A DNA stretch of 64,000 nt from Chryseobacterium echinoideorum (GTDB lineage Bacteria; Bacteroidota; Bacteroidia; Flavobacteriales; Weeksellaceae): the NCBI RefSeq assembly GCF_007474535.1, contig NZ_VKNW01000010.1, positions 62,001 through 126,000 of the forward strand. The letters run 5' to 3'. Below the pieces are notes generated by a model. It did no database searches. It was not told the origin of the DNA and worked only from the letters and a program-made list of their open reading frames with translations. The position numbers and the translations under genes are program-made. Positions within the stretch are counted from its first letter, which is position 1. Each line of letters opens with the position of its first letter. This document shows, piece by piece, positions 61,321 through 64,000 of the stretch.

Positions 61321-62235
61321 ATGAAAACGACTTACATCAGATTAACCATCGCAACAGCACTTTTATTAGGAATTTATTCATGCAAAAAAGGCGAAGCTTT
61401 AGAAAGTAATTCAGAAACCACCAACTATAGTAACGAAATTTCTGCAGACAGTATTTCTTCAGTAGCAACCATGTCTGTAAAAGATAAGCAGTTTATCAAA
61501 ACAGCCAATGTAGATATGGAAGTAAAAGATGTATATGATGCAACTATCTCCATAGAAAAATCAATACAGGAACTTGGCGGATTTGTTACGCACAGTAATT
61601 TACAAAGCAGAGTAATCTCTGAGGAAACTTACAATACTTCTGACGAAAATGCTATGATGATTAAAAAATATCAAACTGAAAATTCAATGCAGGTAAGAGT
61701 TCCCACAGCAAAGCTTGGCGAACTTCTATCTTTGATTAATAATAAAAAGCTTTTTTTAAATTCCAGAATCATCAATGCTGAAGATGTGACTTCAAGCATC
61801 AAATATGCAGAAATGGAAGGCAAAAGAATTAAAAAAACCAGCGAGAATATTTCTGAACTCAAAACCACAAAAGATAAAGTAAAAATGAGCGATGAGAATA
61901 TGTCTGAAGAAAACCTTCAGCAACTTGCCAATCTTGATGTAACCGATAATCTGAAATACAGCACAGTAGATATTTACATTAAAGAACCTAAGCTAAGAAT
62001 TGCAGAAATCGCCATTACCAACTCGAAAAACATTGACAATAAATACAAATTCAATTTTATGTATGATGTGAAAAATGCTTTTGTGGAAGGTTTTTATCTG
62101 ATTCAGAGAATTATAGTCGGACTAATCACCATCTGGCCGGTTATCATAATTTTTGCTCTGGGATTTTACTTTTACCGCAAAAGTCAATCTAATAAAAGAC
62201 TGAAAATCAAAACAACAGACCATCCGGCATCCTAA
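61321..62235 (+). CDS. DUF4349 lipoprotein
   Basis: 304 residues. The signal ends in lipobox IYSC (about residue 21) followed by KKGE. The DUF4349 domain covers about 58-225 (KTANVDMEVKDVYDATISIE, GGFVTHSNLQSR, a coiled-coil hairpin near 155-190). A C-terminal membrane segment (about 258-285) and a basic tail follow. In other bacteria DUF4349 proteins resemble partners of mechanosensitive or CesB-like systems, but no function is firm. A terminator follows. Confidence 0.82.
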   Translation: MKTTYIRLTIATALLLGIYSCKKGEALESNSETTNYSNEISADSISSVATMSVKDKQFIKTANVDMEVKDVYDATISIEKSIQELGGFVTHSNLQSRVISEETYNTSDENAMMIKKYQTENSMQVRVPTAKLGELLSLINNKKLFLNSRIINAEDVTSSIKYAEMEGKRIKKTSENISELKTTKDKVKMSDENMSEENLQQLANLDVTDNLKYSTVDIYIKEPKLRIAEIAITNSKNIDNKYKFNFMYDVKNAFVEGFYLIQRIIVGLITIWPVIIIFALGFYFYRKSQSNKRLKIKTTDHPAS

Positions 62236-62572
62236 CCTTTTGGTTATTTATATAAATTCTGACAACCTCTGCTTTTTGTAGAGGTTTTTAATTTTGCAGA
62301 AAACAACTTTATATATGGGAGCCGTTTCATAGAAATCAAAACCCAGAAGATTAAAAAAAAACAACGATAAAGAATTGAATTTGAGAACAAAAATCTATAT
62401 TAAAATCAGATTATGTATCTAGGACCAAATTTTAGTAAAAAAGTTCAATAATGTAATTTCACTAAGGTTTTATTTTTACGTAAATTTGTAGTTTAAAATA
62501 TACTGTCTGAATTTCAGAGACATTTAGCCCATAACTACAGAAATTCAGCTTTTTAAATCGTAAACTTAATTT
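62236..62572. other. Spacer between DUF4349 gene and pgi
   Basis: Holds the DUF4349 terminator (62264-62289) and a TAAATTTG box at 62481-62488 that could be the -7 element of pgi, although no -33 TTG is at the right distance. The rest is AT-rich without open frames. Confidence 0.5.
62264..62289 (+). terminator. Intrinsic terminator after DUF4349 gene
   Basis: AACCTCT and AGAGGTT arms around a nine-base loop, followed by Ts. Confidence 0.8.
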
Positions 62573-64000
62573 ATGCTATCTAAAATAAATCCTACACAAA
62601 CTAACAGTTGGAAAGCGCTTGATGAACATTTCGGGAATAATGACTTTGATTTGAGAAGTCTTTTTCAGTATAATCCGAAGCGTTTTGAAGAGTTTTCTAT
62701 CAAAAAAGATAATTTTTTATTTGATTATTCTAAAAACTTAATCGATTTAAGAACTAAAGAACTTTTATTAAATCTAGCTGAAGAATGTGAATTGAAAGAC
62801 GCTATTTCTAAAATGTTTTCGGGTGATAAAATCAACGAAACTGAAGGAAGAGCAGTTTTGCATACCGCTTTGAGGGATTTTTCTGATAAAGAAATTTTGG
62901 TTGATGATGAAAACATCAAGCCTCAAATCAAAAGAGTGCTTGATCACATGAAATCTTTCTCTGAAAAAATTATTTCAGGAGAACACAAAGGTTTTAGCGG
63001 AAAAGAAATTACGGATGTTGTCAATATCGGAATTGGAGGTTCAGATTTGGGACCAGTAATGGTGGTTTCGGCGTTGAAGCATTTTAAAACAAGATTAGAT
63101 GTTCATTTCGTTTCTAATGTAGATGGAAATCATATTGCAGAAGTTGTAAAAAACTTAAATCCTGAAACAACTTTATTCATCATTGCTTCAAAAACATTCA
63201 CAACTCAGGAGACCATGACAAATGCCAATTCTGCTAAAGATTGGTTCTTACAAGTCGGCAAACAGGAGGATGTGGCAAAACATTTCGTCGCTTTATCCAC
63301 TAACATTCAATCAGTTAAAGACTTCGGAATCGCAGAAGAAAATATTTTTGAATTCTGGGATTGGGTTGGCGGAAGATATTCATTGTGGAGTGCAATTGGT
63401 TTGAGCATCGTTCTTTCCGTAGGTTATGAAAATTTTGAACAATTATTAAGAGGAGCTTATGATACCGATCAACATTTCCAGACAGCAGATTTTGCTGAAA
63501 ACATTCCTGTTTTAATGGGACTTTTAGGAATCTGGTATCGTAATTTCTATGCAGCAACCACGTATGCTATTCTTCCTTATTCTCAATATTTAGACAGATT
63601 TGCAGCGTATCTTCAACAAGGAGATATGGAAAGTAATGGAAAATGTGTGGACAGAAACGGCGAATTCGTAGAGTATGAAACAGGACCCATTATTTGGGGA
63701 GAACCTGGAACAAACGGGCAACACGCTTTCTATCAATTAATTCACCAGGGAACAGAATTGATTCCTGCGGATTTTATTGCTTATGCGAAAAGCCCAAATA
63801 AAGTTTCTGATCATCAGGACAAATTGTTAGCAAACTTTTTTGCTCAAACTGAAGCACTTGCCTTTGGAAAAACAGAAGAAGAAGTAGAAGCCGAGTTAAA
63901 AGCTTCAGGAAAATCTGATAAGGAAATTGATTTTCTATTAAACTATAAAGTCTTCCACGGAAACACACCCACTAACTCCATATTATTCAATGAATTAAAT
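62573..64000 (+). CDS. pgi: Glucose-6-phosphate isomerase (partial)
   Basis: 476 codons are visible from the ATG at 62573; the frame runs off the right edge, where about 70 residues are missing compared with the usual 545. It interconverts glucose-6-phosphate and fructose-6-phosphate. The signatures [49 protein letters not shown] and [19 protein letters not shown] are present, including the catalytic Glu and His of the PGI family. Confidence 0.95.
   Translation, partial: MLSKINPTQTNSWKALDEHFGNNDFDLRSLFQYNPKRFEEFSIKKDNFLFDYSKNLIDLRTKELLLNLAEECELKDAISKMFSGDKINETEGRAVLHTALRDFSDKEILVDDENIKPQIKRVLDHMKSFSEKIISGEHKGFSGKEITDVVNIGIGGSDLGPVMVVSALKHFKTRLDVHFVSNVDGNHIAEVVKNLNPETTLFIIASKTFTTQETMTNANSAKDWFLQVGKQEDVAKHFVALSTNIQSVKDFGIAEENIFEFWDWVGGRYSLWSAIGLSIVLSVGYENFEQLLRGAYDTDQHFQTADFAENIPVLMGLLGIWYRNFYAATTYAILPYSQYLDRFAAYLQQGDMESNGKCVDRNGEFVEYETGPIIWGEPGTNGQHAFYQLIHQGTELIPADFIAYAKSPNKVSDHQDKLLANFFAQTEALAFGKTEEEVEAELKASGKSDKEIDFLLNYKVFHGNTPTNSILFNELN

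Noticed and set aside
1-64000. CRISPR arrays, rRNA genes, prophage or integron structures
   Set aside because: No regularly spaced repeats, no rRNA-like sequence, and no phage structural genes or attC sites were seen on either strand.

Overview
The window looks like chromosomal DNA of a low-GC Bacteroidetes, most likely a Chryseobacterium or close relative in the Weeksellaceae. The evidence is a flexirubin/aryl-polyene pigment cluster with a tyrosine ammonia-lyase, a T9SS type A sorting tail, an exosortase F pair, GLPGLI, DUF4293, DUF4349 and DUF6702 proteins, an IS982 element, and TTG-N19-23-TAnnTTTG promoters. Many starts carry no clear Shine-Dalgarno sequence, and several genes probably start at TTG or GTG.

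Layout. 1-10560: pigment cluster, mostly on the minus strand (C45 hydrolase, CrtI-like oxidoreductase, LpxL-like acyltransferase, ACP, ketosynthase, ketoreductase, tyrosine ammonia-lyase, and a PaaK-like ligase), plus one divergent halogenase-like flavoprotein. It continues past the left edge. 10800-16470: ileS, a DksA-like protein, two small proteins, lspA and a SanA/YdcF-like protein. 16670-22690: cupin_8 protein, bacilliredoxin, GH3 protein, menD, and an isopenicillin-N-synthase-like oxygenase. 22740-27240: accessory patch with a broken DDE transposase, coding fragments, a TPR protein, a complete IS982 element and tRNA-Asn. 27240-29920: secreted tail-fibre-like protein and a vWA protein with a T9SS tail. 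29970-35560: sodA, rho with a long disordered N-terminus, DUF4293, an MsbA-like ABC exporter and DUF1801. 35600-36830: remnant of a regulator and the exosortase F pair. 36880-40460: sugar kinase (AmgK-like), stand-alone RapZ C-terminal domain, nucleotidyltransferase (MurU-like), LOG protein and DUF6702.

40600-44080 is the least explained region. Two paralogous secreted proteins with identical six-cysteine tails flank a GLPGLI protein in one operon, and an XRE regulator is divergent from it. 44170-50000: serS, lipoprotein, flippase, glycosyltransferase and FkbM methyltransferase (a surface glycan group). 49970-53500: Fe-S oxidoreductase pair split by a small membrane protein, then an MCE/MlaD protein. 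53620-59690: ppiD-like foldase, lon and an AI-2E family transporter. 59760-64000: acyl-CoA dehydrogenase, DUF4349 lipoprotein and pgi (cut by the right edge).

How the genes work together: the pigment genes supply a 4-coumarate starter (ammonia-lyase, ligase), elongate it on the ACP (ketosynthase, ketoreductase) and transfer or tailor the polyene. The AmgK/RapZ-C/MurU group fits peptidoglycan amino-sugar recycling. The ileS gene carries a swapped GxHH signature that predicts very high mupirocin resistance. All functions are inferred from sequence reading; no database search was run.
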